A stretch of 64,000 nt of DNA from Capitulum mitella (GCA_030062745.1 CP099839.1:14740044-14804043); one strand, 5' to 3'; positions 44,380 to 58,479 are shown, counted from the first letter of the stretch. Notes: generated from the letters alone by a model not told the origin. Made by a program: numbers and translations.

Positions 44380-44893
44380 CCTTAAGGAATCTTGTCGGAA
44401 TGCAAATAGCACACTCCATATGGTTCTTTGCTCATCCAATTTAGCACCATGGTTCCTATACGACCCCTTACACTTTCAAACATGGGCAAGGAACATTTCT
44501 CTTGTACTTCTGAGTTGTGGTTTCCTGAATTTTCCTGAAACATGAATGCTAACCTTCCCTAAAATGTTCGAATTCATCAGTACCGTACAACTGGGCGGAG
44601 CCGATTTGGTCTAACATCGGGCTTCACGTCGAATTTCGGCTGAAGCAACCGACACGTGCATGATAGGAAGTTTAGCACATTCGATCCGGTTTTGTGCCAG
44701 TTTCGGTTAGAGCGGGGACGCCTTGAGCTACAATTTTACTCGTGTAATGCAGCATAAAACTAGTTTTGAAGCACGCTAGGCACCCCAACCAGCCACAGAA
44801 AACAAATACTGAAAACAGCTGTTACGACGTTTTTAGGCTAGGTAGTATTAAGTATCACGAGGAAGACATTTAATGATGGAGAAACCGGATCTC

Positions 44894-44900
44894 TATATAA
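44894..44900 (+). promoter_or_regulatory. TATA box upstream of unit A3
   Basis: This is the identical counterpart of the box at 2835-2841, 11 bases 5' of the unit boundary. Units A2 and A4 have unrelated sequence at this place. Confidence 0.5.
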
Positions 44901-45135
44901 CTGGCGGGATGGGACTTAACGTCACTGCTTGGTAGTCCATTCTGGCTCTCTCTCTCTCTGCCCGTGAGTTTTAACCACTGCATTATTTTGGAACATTCCG
45001 TATTTGATTCAGAACATCTTTACACTAGCGCTTTGAAGCCTGATTCTGTGAAACGAGTCGATACATTCCTGAAAACAACGTTTATTGCGGCACATCATGT
45101 TCGCAATCTAGCAACAACTGTTTCACTCCAGGCCA

Positions 45136-45489
45136 ATGAGTAACATGTCTGCGCACGTCCCGTCGTATAATCCTTCGATATGTGCAAGCCTAAGTCATTA
45201 CGCGGAAAGAACACGACGTAGTGACTATATTTTCTACAACATACCGAAATCAGTCGAGTGTTTTTTGGAGTGTTCGTCGTTACATTCCGTAGGACGTATC
45301 GAGCAGACTGAAACTTCGGGACACCAGTCTGTCGGCTGTGTCTCCTGCTGTCGGTACCTGAAACACAACCAGGCAGAAGATATTGCCGCTTTCAGTGACC
45401 TGTGTCTTGGTCGTTATTGCGAACTGTCATCCATATTAACCCCATTAAACCGGCAGTTTATTTCAGATACGGCTTTGGATATCATCTAG
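45136..45489 (+). CDS. 117-aa ORF, unrecognised (unit A3)
   Basis: The protein is identical to the A1 copy at 3077-3430, with the TATA box, leader donor and acceptor all present. Confidence 0.35.
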   Translation: MSNMSAHVPSYNPSICASLSHYAERTRRSDYIFYNIPKSVECFLECSSLHSVGRIEQTETSGHQSVGCVSCCRYLKHNQAEDIAAFSDLCLGRYCELSSILTPLNRQFISDTALDII

Positions 45490-47022
45490 TTTGATTTCAC
45501 GGTCATTCGTAAGCTTTTATAATATGACAAAAATGTGGTAACAGTTGGAAAAACATTGCATCGAACTGTAACTGAAAAACTGCGCCTTCTGAACATGAAC
45601 TGAAACTGAAAACCTAGAAACCTTTTGTACATGATATTGGTTGCACTCTGTCGCATTTCTTCTTTCCCCAGAGTGTTAACGCAGAGGTCCGGACACCAAA
45701 CGCGATGAACTTCAACTTCCAAAAGCAATACTTGGCATTGCCAATCACTGTGTCTCGTCGAGTTTGCTTCTGGGATCTACCCAAGCTTTCCTTTCCTATC
45801 CATTGGATCATTTGGAGCAGGCCGCGGCATCGGTCCGGCGAGAGGGACGGCTCTTGAGCGTGGTAGAGCAGACCCGGCACCCTGTCCCTTCTGCTGACCC
45901 AGGCGCTGAGGCCGACGACTCCCCGGTCGAGCACCGGTGCGGTCGAACCTCTGCCAGCACCTGACGAAAATCCTGGCCCGCGGACGACGCAAAACATCCT
46001 GGACGTAAAAACGGGGAGGGGGGGGGGTCATGCCCCGATGTTACGGAAATTTAACACTAGCCGTTTGGTGTGGAACAGACTGAGCCTTTCGATATTGTCC
46101 ACTCGGCGAAAAAACGACGTCACCGTTTCGACCGACGGCCAGCGGACGAAGACAACGTCGCCGCTTTCTACCGACGGCCGCTTCCCCACAACGGCCCACT
46201 CAGATACAGGCGAGGTCGCCGTTTTTCGACCGACGACCGCCAGGAGAGCTCGACCTCGCAGAACGCGGCAGATGCTGCAAGTGTGATCTCGTGGGGCCGG
46301 CAACGCATTGTACATTCCACCACACGCCGCTTCGCACCACACACACACATTGCCGCTTCGCCGGCCTGACCAAGGCCGCGACTGTCAAATGAAACACCAA
46401 ACACATGACGACACTTGGGCGGCATTCCATTCTGGACTATATATTCTGGATATCTGTGCGTGTGTTTTGTGTACCATTTCGCTTGTACGATGCCTGTTGT
46501 TAGAAAAGCCACGGTACCATTAAATACACGGTATTTTGTGTGTAAAATGCTAAACTATGTCAGCCGACTGAGCTAGGATCCCCCAGTACGTAAGCAGACG
46601 GTCTAGGGTCACTAAAGCGCAGAGGAACAGAAAAAACGTTCCTATAATGGGAAGAAAGGTATTTGTTCCCCCCATCCCCTTTGGACGTTCCTGCGTTCCT
46701 GTAAGTAAGCACCTACAGACGTAAAGTTAATCAAAAAGTGCGGGGATGATGCTGGGCAAATACCCATTGCAGTGGTAATGAAAGTCGGATTAACAGCGTT
46801 GTATAATTAGTAATTATTATCATATTAATATATACATAATTATACAATCATATATGATTAATTATCTATCAACGTCTATAATTTATCAGAGAAAGAGCAT
46901 TAAAGAAAACAACATAAAAATGGGGTGAAATCCCCATGGCAAGGCAAGCCGCAGACGGTGTCAAGCAGAGGCAGTAACTGCGGAAATGACATACCATGAC
47001 GACCTGACCTGTGAACCATGTT

Positions 47023-48080
47023 TAGCCATACCATAACCCCTTTTTATGACAAGTTGGATTGCGAGTCGGATTTCCTTCCGGAGGCAAATCGCGATTTCAG
47101 GTGACGTTCCAATGACCCTACTCAGGAAATCCGGACTACATTCGAGATCTCCGAACCCGGATTACTTCGGCAAATCTCAGATTCGTCGCCAATCTTGGCG
47201 TATGTATGACATTTCCCTTCAGGGCGTACGCAAACCTAACGTTTGTCAAGCTAGCAGGAGATTTATATCAATCTGCTGACTGATATTCGGGACTGTCGCG
47301 ATCCGCCTTGAAATTGGCACATTGATAGAACTCGGCTTACGCATCTCAAAACTCCAAAAGCTAAGGAAGACATTGGAAATATTTTGAAATATCAGAGGTC
47401 AAAAGTCAAGACCACTGAAACATACCAGTTTCATTGAGCTGAAAATCTATAGAATAATAATGATTGATCTAAGCATCCTGGAACCTCAAAAGCTAAGGGC
47501 GGACATTTGCAGCTTTCTGAGATATTACAGGTCAAAGTTATACCATTTTATAGACTGATATTCAAGACCCTCACGATCTGGTTAAAAATTGGCACGCGGA
47601 AAGAGCTTGGTTTACGCACCTCAAAACTCCAAAAGCCAAGGCAGACATGGATAACTTTTTGCAATATCAGAGGTCAAAGTTCAAGGTCATTTAAGTGCAC
47701 TACTTTGATTGCTCTCAAAATGTGTTGACTAATAATGGTTGCACAAAGCATTCTAGAACCAGAAAAGCTAAGGCGAACATTTGACGTTTTTTGAGATATC
47801 TGAGGTCAAAGTTGTGCTATTCTATAGACTGTCATTTAAGACTCTCACGACCTGGCTGAAAAATGACACGCTGATAATAGAGAACCACGAAAGTTAAGGT
47901 GGGCATTTGACACTTTTTGAGATATCAGAGGTAAAAGTTACACCATTTTGTAGATTCATATTCAGGACTCTCAAGATCTGGCTGAAAATCAACACGCTGA
48001 TAAAACTTAGCTTAGGTATCTGAAAACTCAGAAAGCTAAGGAAGACATTGAAATACCTTTTAAAATGTCTTATACAAATT

Positions 48081-48132
<52 letters not shown>

Positions 48133-48154
48133 TATTCATATCTGTATATATATA

Positions 48155-48199
<45 letters not shown>

Positions 48200-49300
48200 C
48201 AAAATTTAACTGGTTCGTTTGGATTTCATTGAACTTTGACCTCTGGCATTCCAAAACGTTTTCAGTGTCCTCCCCAGATTCTGGAGCTTTGAGATGCCTA
48301 TGCCAAGTTTTCTCAACGTGCCAATTGTCATCTCGATCGTCAACTTGACCTTGAACTTTAAACTCTAATATTTCAAAATGTTTCCAACGTCCACTTAAGG
48401 TTTTGGAGTTTTGAGATGCGTAAGCCAAGTTTTATTAATGTGATAATTTTCAGCCAGATCGTGAGAGCCTTGAATATCCATCTATAGAGGAGCGTAACTT
48501 TGACCTTTGATACCTCAAAAAGTTGCAAATGTCCACTTTAGCTTTTGTGGTTCTAGAGTGCTTAGATCAACCTTTATAGTCTACAAGTTTTCAATTCAAT
48601 GAAACTGGTCTGGTTGAATGACCTTGAGCTTTGGCCTCTGGTACTACAAAAAGTATCATTGCCCAACTTAGCCTTTGCAGTGTTCAGATCCGCAAGCCAA
48701 GTTCTATCAGCGTTTTTGTCGACCAGATCGCGAGAGTTTCGAACATCAATCCACAGATTAATGTCAGTCTCCTACCATCTTGGCAAACGTGGAAATCTAT
48801 TTCATAGTAGATTACCGAATGGACTAAATTTTTGTGAGGGACTGATGTCTTTTTAGATTTGGGACCGTCGTAGTGCCAATTCATTGTTTCTTTGTCAAGA
48901 AGCCACCAGTCTACAAGAAAATGAGCTCGGCGCAAGCAGTTACACAGCCAGAATTCTCTCAACTGGGGAGGGGAGGGGAGGAGCAGAGCTCAGAGTAAAT
49001 TGAAGATAATAGCACAAAAACTGCCTGCCGGGAAGACGATGTGTAACGGTTTCTACAAAAAAATGCGAGCCTAAAGCAGGCCCGGGCCACCCGCCCCCCC
49101 CCCCCCTCCCTTTTTGGCTGCTTCTGTGGACGCAAACTCAACCTTCGCAGGACACCAAAATAAATGCGGCGCATTTATTTTGGTATGTAATGCTGCCATC
49201 TGATTCTAATTCAAGGGTAATCCGGATTTCCTCAGGAAAATCCTTTTTAATCCGGATTCAGAAACCCAATCCAGCTTGCTAAAAGAGGTATGGTAAAATG
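47023..49300. mobile_element. Foldback-type element, unit A3
   Basis: This is a copy of the element at 4961-7225 with the longest (TA)n core of the set (about 48084-48197). Confidence 0.75.
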
Positions 49301-49918
49301 TTTCGCCCGCCACGGCGCGGGGTCGCTCTGCGGTCGGCATTGTGCGGACTACGTGGGTGGGCGCGAGCGCCACCTTTTGCGCGAGACTGGCATCAGGGGT
49401 GCCTGATTCAAGCGCCCGTCGCCAGGCAGCGGTCGCCTCGGCCGTCTGTTTGCGCCCCGGCGGTGGAGTCGCGCTCGGCCGCTAGGCGGCGGTGGGCGCT
49501 ACATCAGGTGCCTAGGATGCTGCTGCCAGATTAGGCGCATGCGCCAAAGGGATGAGCGACCCATCCCGTTGTGCGCGTGATGTGGGTCGCGAAGGCCCAG
49601 CTTGTTTCCCTGTGCATCCTAGGAGTATAAAATGTAAATGTTCTCACTGGCCGAATGTACCATTTGATTTATTTGGATTGCTGATGGTTTCTTCCTTAGA
49701 ACTGCTGATTTTGAGCGATATGTTTCAAACTCGTGCTTTCCTTCTTTCCCACTCCGTGTACTACTCAATTATTGATTGTTTCATTGTGTTTTAAACCTTA
49801 CCGATTGCCGATAGAAACGTCGAGAAGACAAATGTTTAATATACGGCTATGTGTCAAGACGGTGTTTTCCCCTCCTTAGTGCGGGGTGCCTGGACTACTC
49901 TGCGGTGAGCACAACACA

Positions 49919-50950
49919 TCAGTGTGTACCGGGTCGCACGTAACGACCGTGTAGCAGACGAGCGAAACGGTGATACCGGTGCGTTTGGCTCCCCGTGACG
50001 AGTTCGGCCGACGACTCACGGTGGAGGGTAGAACGGCGCTGGGCGGTGCGTAGCGCTGTTTGGTGTCGTGATACGGTCCGAATCTGAAGGGACCCCCCCT
50101 TTTACAGTATTTCCATGACCTCTGAAATCAGGATCTAAAGAGAAGCCCGGATTTGCTAGTGTCAGCGGGTCAGTGGAAGCGGGGCTAGTAACGTAAAACA
50201 AAAGGGGGAACAAAACAAAACAAAAACAGAAAAGCAAGCAAACAAAACAATACTGCTGAGTCTGCCACCAGAATGTCTAAGATGACTTACCGTCGAAAAG
50301 TCGATTCCTTAAACTATGTATGTTTTTGTTTGTTTTCTTTTGCAGGTATTTTTCAATGCTGTGGCTATTTGGGGAACTATAGAGCATGAAGACCCCATGG
50401 TGCATTTTTTTCTACTTCCCCTTGCCAAAATGAGGGGTCAACGCCCCCGATCATGGACTGGGATGCAATTCAAAGCCATTTCTATTCCAATACCATCAAT
50501 ATGCATGCTACGCAAAAAGAGCGCCAACCAGCGAAGCTCGTCTCTCGACACGAATAATATCTGCCCATGTGATGCGAAACCAAATGCATTCGGTCCGCAC
50601 ATTTGTTTTTAGGGCGTCTGGTAGAGGTACCAGGCAACAGATATCTAATTGTACAACAAATGCTTGGAACACGACAACAGAGCTCTATTCCACAGTTCTA
50701 TTCTTTGGAAGCAGCAAACGAGGATGACATGACAGAAAATGCATGAAAATGACCACATCAAAATGCATCGCGGATTATGTCAGGGCAAAACCAGGCAATT
50801 TTTTATTTCAGATGAGTAACTGAACGACATCCTCTCGATGCTAATAATCTGCACTGTAGTAAGTGTAATTATTCCTCCTTAGTTACCTGAAATTGCTGTC
50901 ACCAGAATGAGAATCACCAGAGCCAACCACGCAGTGAGGTAGGCGTCCAT
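49919..50950 (-). pseudogene. Candidate secreted-peptide gene with frameshift (unit A3)
   Basis: Exon 1 (50950-50887) is intact. Exon 2 (50134-49919) has seven instead of six C in a run near 50094. This shifts the frame after VKGG and ends it early. Either this copy is broken, or the extra base is a sequencing or polishing error in a homopolymer. Confidence 0.35.
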
Positions 50951-51321
50951 GACGAATCGCTCTGCACCGTGAGATGCAGAGCGGTTTATATAGATTGCAC
51001 TATCGGGCGGTGCTTGATAAGGGTGAACGACAACCATAAAACGTGTTTGGCTTTGAGCCAAAGGAATCATCACGCTCTAGCATGTCCCGTCGGGATGGGA
51101 CTTAACGTCACTGCTTGGTAGTCCATTCTGGCTCTCTCTCTCTCTGCCCGTGAGTTTTAACCACTGCATTATTTTGGAACATTCCGTATTTGATTCAGAA
51201 CATCTTTACACTAGCGCTTTGAAGCCTGATTCTGTGAAACGAGTCGATACATTGCTGAAAACAACGTTTATTGCGGCACATCATGTTCGCAATCTAGCAA
51301 CAACTGTTTCACTCCAGGCCA

Positions 51322-51675
51322 ATGAGTAACATGTCTGCGCACGTCCCGTCGTATAATCCTTCGATGTGTGCAAGCCTAAGTCATTACGCCGAAAGAACAC
51401 GACGTAGTGACTATATTTTCTACAACATACCGAAATCAGTCGAGTGTTTTTTGCAGTGTTCGTCGTTACACTCCGTAGGACGTATCGAGCAGACTGAAAC
51501 TTCGGGACACCAGTCTGTCGGCTGTGTCTCCTGCTGTCGGTACCTGAAACACAACCAGGCAGAAGATATTGCCGCTTTCAGTGACCTGTGTCTTGGTCGT
51601 TATTGCGAACTGTCATCCATATTAACCCCATTAAACCGGCAGTTTATTTCAGATACGGCTTTGGATATCATCTAG
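51322..51675 (+). CDS. 117-aa ORF, unrecognised (unit A4)
   Basis: The protein is identical to the A2 copy at 9246-9599. Like A2, it lacks the upstream TATA box. Confidence 0.33.
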   Translation: MSNMSAHVPSYNPSMCASLSHYAERTRRSDYIFYNIPKSVECFLQCSSLHSVGRIEQTETSGHQSVGCVSCCRYLKHNQAEDIAAFSDLCLGRYCELSSILTPLNRQFISDTALDII

Positions 51676-52079
51676 TTTAATTTCACGGTCATTCGTAAGC
51701 TTTTATAATATGACGAAAATGTGGTAACAGTTGGGAAAACATTGCATCGAACTGTAACTGAAAAACTGCGCCTTCTGAACATGAACTGAAACTGAAAACC
51801 TGAAACCTTCTGTACATGATATTGGTTGCACTCTGTCGCATTTCTTCTTTCCCCAGAGTGTTAACGCATAGTTCCGGACACCAAACGCGATGAACTTCAG
51901 CTTCCAAAAGCAATACTTGGCATTGCCAATCACTGTGTCTCGTCGAGTTTGCTTCTGGGATTTGCCCAAGCTTTCCTTTCCTATCCAATGGATCATTTGG
52001 AGCAGGCCGCGGCATCGGTCCGGCGAGAGGGACGGCTCTTGAGCGTGGTAGAGCAGACCCGGCACCCTGTCCCTTCTGC

Positions 52080-52145
52080 CTTGTCAGCAGAAGCCTACGA
52101 CCTACAGGCGTAGGCCGACGCCTACGACTGTCGGCCTTAGTCGTA
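52080..52145 (+). repeat. Hairpin-bearing segment private to A4
   Basis: This is the same 66-nt segment as at 10004-10069. It marks A4 as the counterpart of A2. Confidence 0.7.
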
Positions 52146-53264
52146 GGCGCTGAGGCCGACGACTCCCCGGTCGAGCACCGCTGCGGTCGAACCTCTGCCA
52201 GCACCTGACGAAAATCCTGGCCCGCGGACGACGCAAAACATCCTGGACGTAAAAAACGGGGAGGGGGGGTCATGCCCCGATGTTACGGAAATTTAACACT
52301 AGCCGTTTGGTGTGGAACAGACTGAGCCTTTCGATATTGTCCACTCGGCGAAAAAACGACGTCACCGTTTCGACCGACGGCCAGCGGACGAAGACAACGT
52401 CGCCGCTTTCTACCGACGGCCGCTTCCCCACAACGGCCCACTCAGATACAGACGAGGTCGCCGTTTTTCGACCGACGACCGCCAGGAGAGCTCGACCTCG
52501 CAGAACGCGGCAGATGCTGCAAGTGTGATCTCGTGGGGCCGGCAACGCATTGTACATTCCACCACACGCCGCTTCGCACCACACACACACATTGCCGCTT
52601 CGCCGGCCTGACCAAGGCCGCGACTGTCAAATGAAACACCAAACACATGACGACACTTGGGCATCATTCCATTCTGGACTATATATTCTGGATATCTGTG
52701 CGTGTGTTTTGTGTACCATTTCGCTTGTACGATGCCTGTTGTTAGAAAAGCCACGGTACCATTAAATACACGGTATTTTGTGTGTAAAATGCTAAACTAT
52801 GTCAGCCGACTGAGCTAGGATCCCCCAGTACGTAAGCAGACGGTCTAGGGTCACTAAAGCGCAGAGCAACAGAAAAAACGTTCCTATAATGGGAAGAAAG
52901 GTATTTGTTCCCCCCATCCCCTTTGGACGTTCCTGCGTTCCTGTAAGTAAGCACCTACAGACGTAAAGTTAATCAAAAAGTGCGGGGATGATGCTGGCCA
53001 AATACCCATTGCAGTGGTAATGAAAGTCGGATTAACAGCGTTGTATAATTAGTAATTATTATCATATTAATATATACATAATTATACAATCATATATGAT
53101 TAATTATCTATCAACGTCTATAATTTATCAGAGAAAGAGCATTAAAGAAAACAACATAAAAATGGGGTGAAATCCCCATGGCAAGGCAAGCCGCAGACGG
53201 TGTCAAGCAGAGGCAGTAACTGCGGAAATGACATACCATGACGACCTGACCTGTGAACCATGTT

Positions 53265-54322
53265 TAGCCATACCATAACCCCTTTATATGACAAGTTGGA
53301 TTGCGAGTCGGATTTCCTTCCGGAGGCAAATCGCGATTTCAGGTGACGTTCCAATGACCCTACTCAGGAAATCCGGACTACATTCGAGATCTCCGAACCC
53401 GGATTACTTCGGCAAATCTCAGATTCGTCGCCAATCTTGGCGTATGTATGACATTTCCCTTCAGGGCGTACGCAAACCTAACGTTTGTCAAGCTAGCAGG
53501 AGATTTATATCAATCTGCTGACTGATATTCGGGACTGTCGCGATCCGCCTTGAAATTGGCACATTGATAGAACTCGGCTTACGCATCTCAAAACTCCAAA
53601 AGCTAAGGAAGACATTGGAAATATTTTGAAATATCAGAGGTCAAAAGTCAAGACCACTGAAACATACCAGTTTCATTGAGCTGAAAATCTATAGAATAAT
53701 AATGATTGATCTAAGCATCCTGGAACCTCAAAAGCTAAGGGCGGACATTTGCAGCTTTCTGAGATATTACAGGTCAAAGTTATACCATTTTATAGACTGA
53801 TATTCAAGACCCTCACGATCTGGTTAAAAATTGGCACGCGGAAAGAGCTTGGTTTACGCACCTCAAAACTCCAAAAGCCAAGGCAGACATGGATAACTTT
53901 TTGCAATATCAGAGGTCAAAGTTCAAGGTCATTTAAGTGCACTACTTTGATTGCTCTCAAAATGTGTTAACTAATAATGGTTGCACAAAGCATTCTAGAA
54001 CCAGAAAAGCTAAGGCGAACATTTGACGTTTTTTGACATATCTGAGGTCAAAGTTGTGCTATTCTATAGACTGTCATTTAAGACTCTCACGACCTGGCTG
54101 AAAAATGACACGCTGATAATAGAGAACCACGAAAGTTAAGGTGGGCATTTGACACTTTTTGAGATATCAGAGGTAAAAGTTACACCATTTTGTAGATTCA
54201 TATTCAGGACTCTCAAGATCTGGCTGAAAATCAACACGCTGATAAAACTTAGCTTAGGTATCTGAAAACTCAGAAAGCTAAGGAAGACATTGAAATACCT
54301 TTTAAAATGTCTTATACAAATT

Positions 54323-54360
<38 letters not shown>

Positions 54361-54380
54361 TATTCATATCTGTATATATA

Positions 54381-54424
<44 letters not shown>

Positions 54425-55523
54425 CAAAATTTAACTGGTTCGTTTGGATTTCATTGAACTTTGACCTCTGGCATTCCAAAACGTTTTCAGTGTCCTCCCC
54501 AGATTCTGGAGCTTTGAGATGCCTATGCCAAGTTTTCTCAACGTGCCAATTGTCATCTCGATCGTCAACTTGACCTTGAACTTTAAACTCTAATATTTCA
54601 AAATGTTTCCAACGTCCACTTAAGGTTTTGGAGTTTTGAGATGCGTAAGCCAAGTTTTATTAATGTGATAATTTTCAGCCAGATCGTGAGAGCCTTGAAT
54701 ATCCATCTATAGAGGAGCGTAACTTTGACCTTTGATACCTCAAAAAGTTGCAAATGTCCACTTTAGCTTTTGTGGTTCTAGAGTGCTTAGATCAACCTTT
54801 ATAGTCTACAAATTTTCAATTCAATGAAACTGGTCTGGTTGAATGACCTTGAGCTTTGGCCTCTGGTACTTCAAAAAGTATCATTGCCCAACTTAGCCTT
54901 TGCAGTGTTCAGATCCGCAAGCCAAGTTCTATCAGCGTTTTTGTCGACCAGATCGCGAGAGTTTCGAACATCAATCCACAGATTAATGTGAGTCTCCTAC
55001 CATCTTGGCAAACGTGGAAATCTATTTCATAGTAGATTACCGAATGGACTAAATTTTTGTGAGGGACTGATGTCTTTTTAGATTTGGGACCGTCGTAGTG
55101 CCAATTCATTGTTTCTTTGTCAAGAAGCCACCAGTCTACAAGAAAATGAGCTCGGCGCAAGCAGTTACACAGCCAGAATTCTCTCAACTGGGGAGGGGAG
55201 GGGAGGAGCAGAGCTCAGAGTAAATTGAAGATAATAGCACAAAAACTGCCTGCCGGGAAGACGATGTGTAACGGTTTCTACAAAAAAATGCGAGCCTAAA
55301 GCAGGCCCGGGCCACCCGCCCCCCCCCCCTCCCTTTTTGGCTGCTTCTGTGGACGCAAACTCCACCTTCGCAGGACACCAAAATAAATGCGGCGCATTTA
55401 TTTTGGTATGTAATGCTGCCATCTGATTCTAATTCACGGGTAATCCGGATTTCCTCAGGAAAATCCTTTTTAATCCGGATTCAGAAACCCAATCCAGCTT
55501 GCTAAAAGAGGTATGGTAAAATG
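53265..55523. mobile_element. Foldback-type element, unit A4
   Basis: This is a copy of the element at 4961-7225. Its (TA)n core is at about 54326-54422, with a one-base change in the spacer. Confidence 0.75.
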
Positions 55524-56141
55524 TTTCGCCCGCCACGGCGCGGGGTCGCTCTGCGGTCGGCATTGTGCGGACTACGTGGGTGGGCGCGAGCGCCACCTTT
55601 TGCGCGAGACTGGCATCAGGGGTGCCTGATTCAAGCGCCCGTCGCCAGGCAGCGGTCGCCTCGGCCGTCTGTTTGCGCCCCGGCGGTGGAGTCGCGCTCG
55701 GCCGCTAGGCGGCGGTGGGCGCTACATCAGGTGCCTAGGATGCTGCTGCCAGATTAGGCGCATGCGCCAAAGGGATGAGCGACCCATCCCGTTGTGCGCG
55801 TGATGTGGGTCGCGAAGGCCCAGCTTGTTTCCCTGTGCATCCTAGGAGTATAAAATGTAAATGTTCTCACTGGCCGAATGTACCATTTGATTTATTTGGA
55901 TTGCTGATGGTTTCTTCCTTAGAACTGCTGATTTTGAGCGATATGTTTCAAACTCGTGGTTTCCTTCTTTCCCACTCCGTGTACTACTCAATTATTGATT
56001 GTTTCATTGTGTTTTAAACCTTACCGATTGCCGATAGAAACGTCGAGAAGACAAATGTTTAATATACGGCTATGTGTCAAGACGGTGTTTTCCCCTCCTT
56101 AGTGCGGGGTGCCTGGACTACTCTGCGGTGAGCACAACACA

Positions 56142-57173
56142 TCAGTGTGTACCGGGTCGCACGTAACGACCGTGTAGCAGACGAGCGAAACGGTGATACC
56201 GGTGCGTTTGGCTCCCCGTGACGAGTTCGGCCGACGACTCACGGTGGAGGGTAGAACGGCGCTGGGCGGTGCGTAGCGCTGTTTGGTGTCGTGATACGGT
56301 CCGAATCTGAAGGGACCCCCCTTTTACAGTATTTCCATGACCTCTGAAATCAGGATCTAAAGAGAAGCCCGGATTTGCTAGTGTCAGCGGGTCAGTGGAA
56401 GCGGGGCTAGTAACGTAAAACAAAAGGGGGAACAAAACAAAACAAAAACAGAAAACCAAGCAAACAAAACAATACTGCTGAGTCTGCCACCAGAATGTCT
56501 AAGATGACTTACCGTCGAAAAGTCGATTCCTTAAACTATGTATGTTTTTGTTTGTTTTCTTTTGCAGGTATTTTTCAATGCTGTGGCTATTTGGGGAACT
56601 ATAGAGCATGAAGACCCCATGGTGCATTTTTTTCTACTTCCCCTTGCCAAAATGAGGGGTCAACGCCCCCCGATCATGGACTGGGATGCAATTCAAAGCC
56701 ATTTCTATTCCAATACGATCAATATGCATGCTACGCAAAAAGAGCGCCAACCAGCGAAGCTCGTCTCTCGACACGAATAATATCTGCCCATGTGATGCAA
56801 AACCAAATGCATTCGGTCCGCACATTTGTTTTTAGGGCGTCTGGTAGAGGTACCAGGCAACAGATATCTAATTGTACAACAAATGCTTGGAACACGACAA
56901 CAGAGCTCTATTCCACAGTTCTATTCTTTGGAAGCAGCAAACGAGGATGACATGACAGAAAATGCATGAAAATGACCACATAAAAATGCATCGCGGATTA
57001 TGTCAGGGCAAAACCAGGCAATTTTTTATTTCAGATGAGTAACTGAACGACATCCTCTCGATGCTAATAATCTGCACTGTAGTAAGTGTAATTATTCCTC
57101 CTTAGTTACCTGAAATTGCTGTCACCAGAATGAGAATCACCAGAGCCAACCACGCAGTGAGGTAGGCGTCCAT
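56142..57173 (-). CDS. Candidate two-exon secreted-peptide gene (unit A4)
   Basis: This is a copy of the model at 7844-8874. Exon 1 is 57173-57110 and exon 2 is 56356-56142, with the frame intact and the exon 2 protein identical to A1. Confidence 0.38.
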
Positions 57174-57485
57174 GACGAATCGCTCTGCACCGTGAGATGC
57201 AGAGCGGTTTATATAGGTTGCACTATCGGGCGGTGCTTGATAAGGGTGCGTTAGGAGTCGTCAGCGGACATCGACCGTCGCGCCGACTATCGGTCACTTA
57301 TGGAACTACCAATGATCGCAGATATTCTATAAGGACATTTGCTGTTTCGAGAGTTTGGGGACGTAACAAAAGACATGTTGATTTGAATAAATTATATTAG
57401 ACACTAAGCTATGCAAAACAATAGTGGAAAACTTTATACTGCTCTCACTAAACCGTCTATCAGCTTGCAAAGTTGGCAACGTTGA

Positions 57486-58452
57486 AAAAAAGTTGGACAT
57501 GCTCTCTTGTAATCGACGCATTACGAATGGGGAACACCTTTGCCGCAAGTTGTTCAATGTTAATACACAGCTTCACTCTTTTGCGAATATATTCCGAACA
57601 AAGAAAACAAAATTTGAAAGGTTTTGGAACCGGCGTTTCGCAAGTCAAGTCAAGGTTTCTGTGCAGCGAGGTGTGCGTTTTGGGGCATTCATGGCGCGCT
57701 GTGTCCGAATGACCATTGTAGCGCAAGTTGTTCAACTCTAATATTGAACATCGGAATATTGTGATTGCATCGGACGCAAAAGACAAGGAATTTGGAAATT
57801 TCTGGAACCGGCGTTTTGGGTCCGAAAGTAAAGTTATATGTTGTCCGAATGACATTTCCGAGGTTTCATGGTGCGGTATGTCCAAATGACAGGTGCGGCG
57901 TTTAGCGAGTTGTTCAACTTTAATATGAAACCTCATAGTGTTGTGATTGCGTCCGACCCAAAACGAAAGAAATTTGGCAATTTTTGGAACCGGCGTTTTG
58001 AGCCCGAAAGTAACGCTACATTTTGCACGGATGACATTTACGAGCCTTCATGGCACGGTATGTCCAAATGACAGGTGCGGCGTGAGTTGTTCAACTCTAA
58101 TATGAAACCCCATAGTGTTGTGAATGCGTACGACCCAAAACGCAAGGAATTTGGCAATTTTTGGAACCGGCTTTTTGAGCCCGAAAGTAACGCTACATTT
58201 TGCACGAGTGACATTTCCGACCTTTCATAGCGGCGTATTGGAATGACAGGTGCGGCGCAGTGTTCAACTTAAACAATAAACTTCATTGTGCTGTGGTTGG
58301 ATCGGACCCAAAAGCCTAGGAATGTTACGTTTTTTTAAGTGCATTTTGCTTTCCAAAGTTAAGCTTTTTTGGCACGAATGGCATTCTTGAGCAATCATGA
58401 CGCGCTGTTTTAAATGACACGTGGTGTGCTGGTTGAGCAACTCTAAGCGCAC
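57486..58452. repeat. 176-bp satellite, block 2 copy
   Basis: This is the same array as 15385-16345, with one 6-base insertion at 57901 and otherwise nearly identical. Confidence 0.85.
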
Positions 58453-58479
58453 GGTCTCATAGCTACATACGCACCGAAA

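Larger units (their letters stand above)
44905..51090 (+). repeat. 6.2-kb tandem unit A3 (copy of A1)
   Basis: This unit shares the A1-specific variants (Ile15 and Glu45 in the ORF, no 59-nt length gain, TATA box upstream) and so is the block-2 counterpart of A1. Private differences include the extra C near 50094 and a longer (TA)n core at about 48084-48197. Confidence 0.93.
51091..57248 (+). repeat. 6.1-kb tandem unit A4 (copy of A2)
   Basis: This unit shares the A2-specific hairpin segment (52080-52145) and ORF variants. It is followed at 57249 by the same 1.6-kb insert as A2. The pairing A1/A3 and A2/A4 shows that the small tandem duplication came before the 42-kb duplication, unless conversion has reshuffled the variants. 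Confidence 0.93.
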
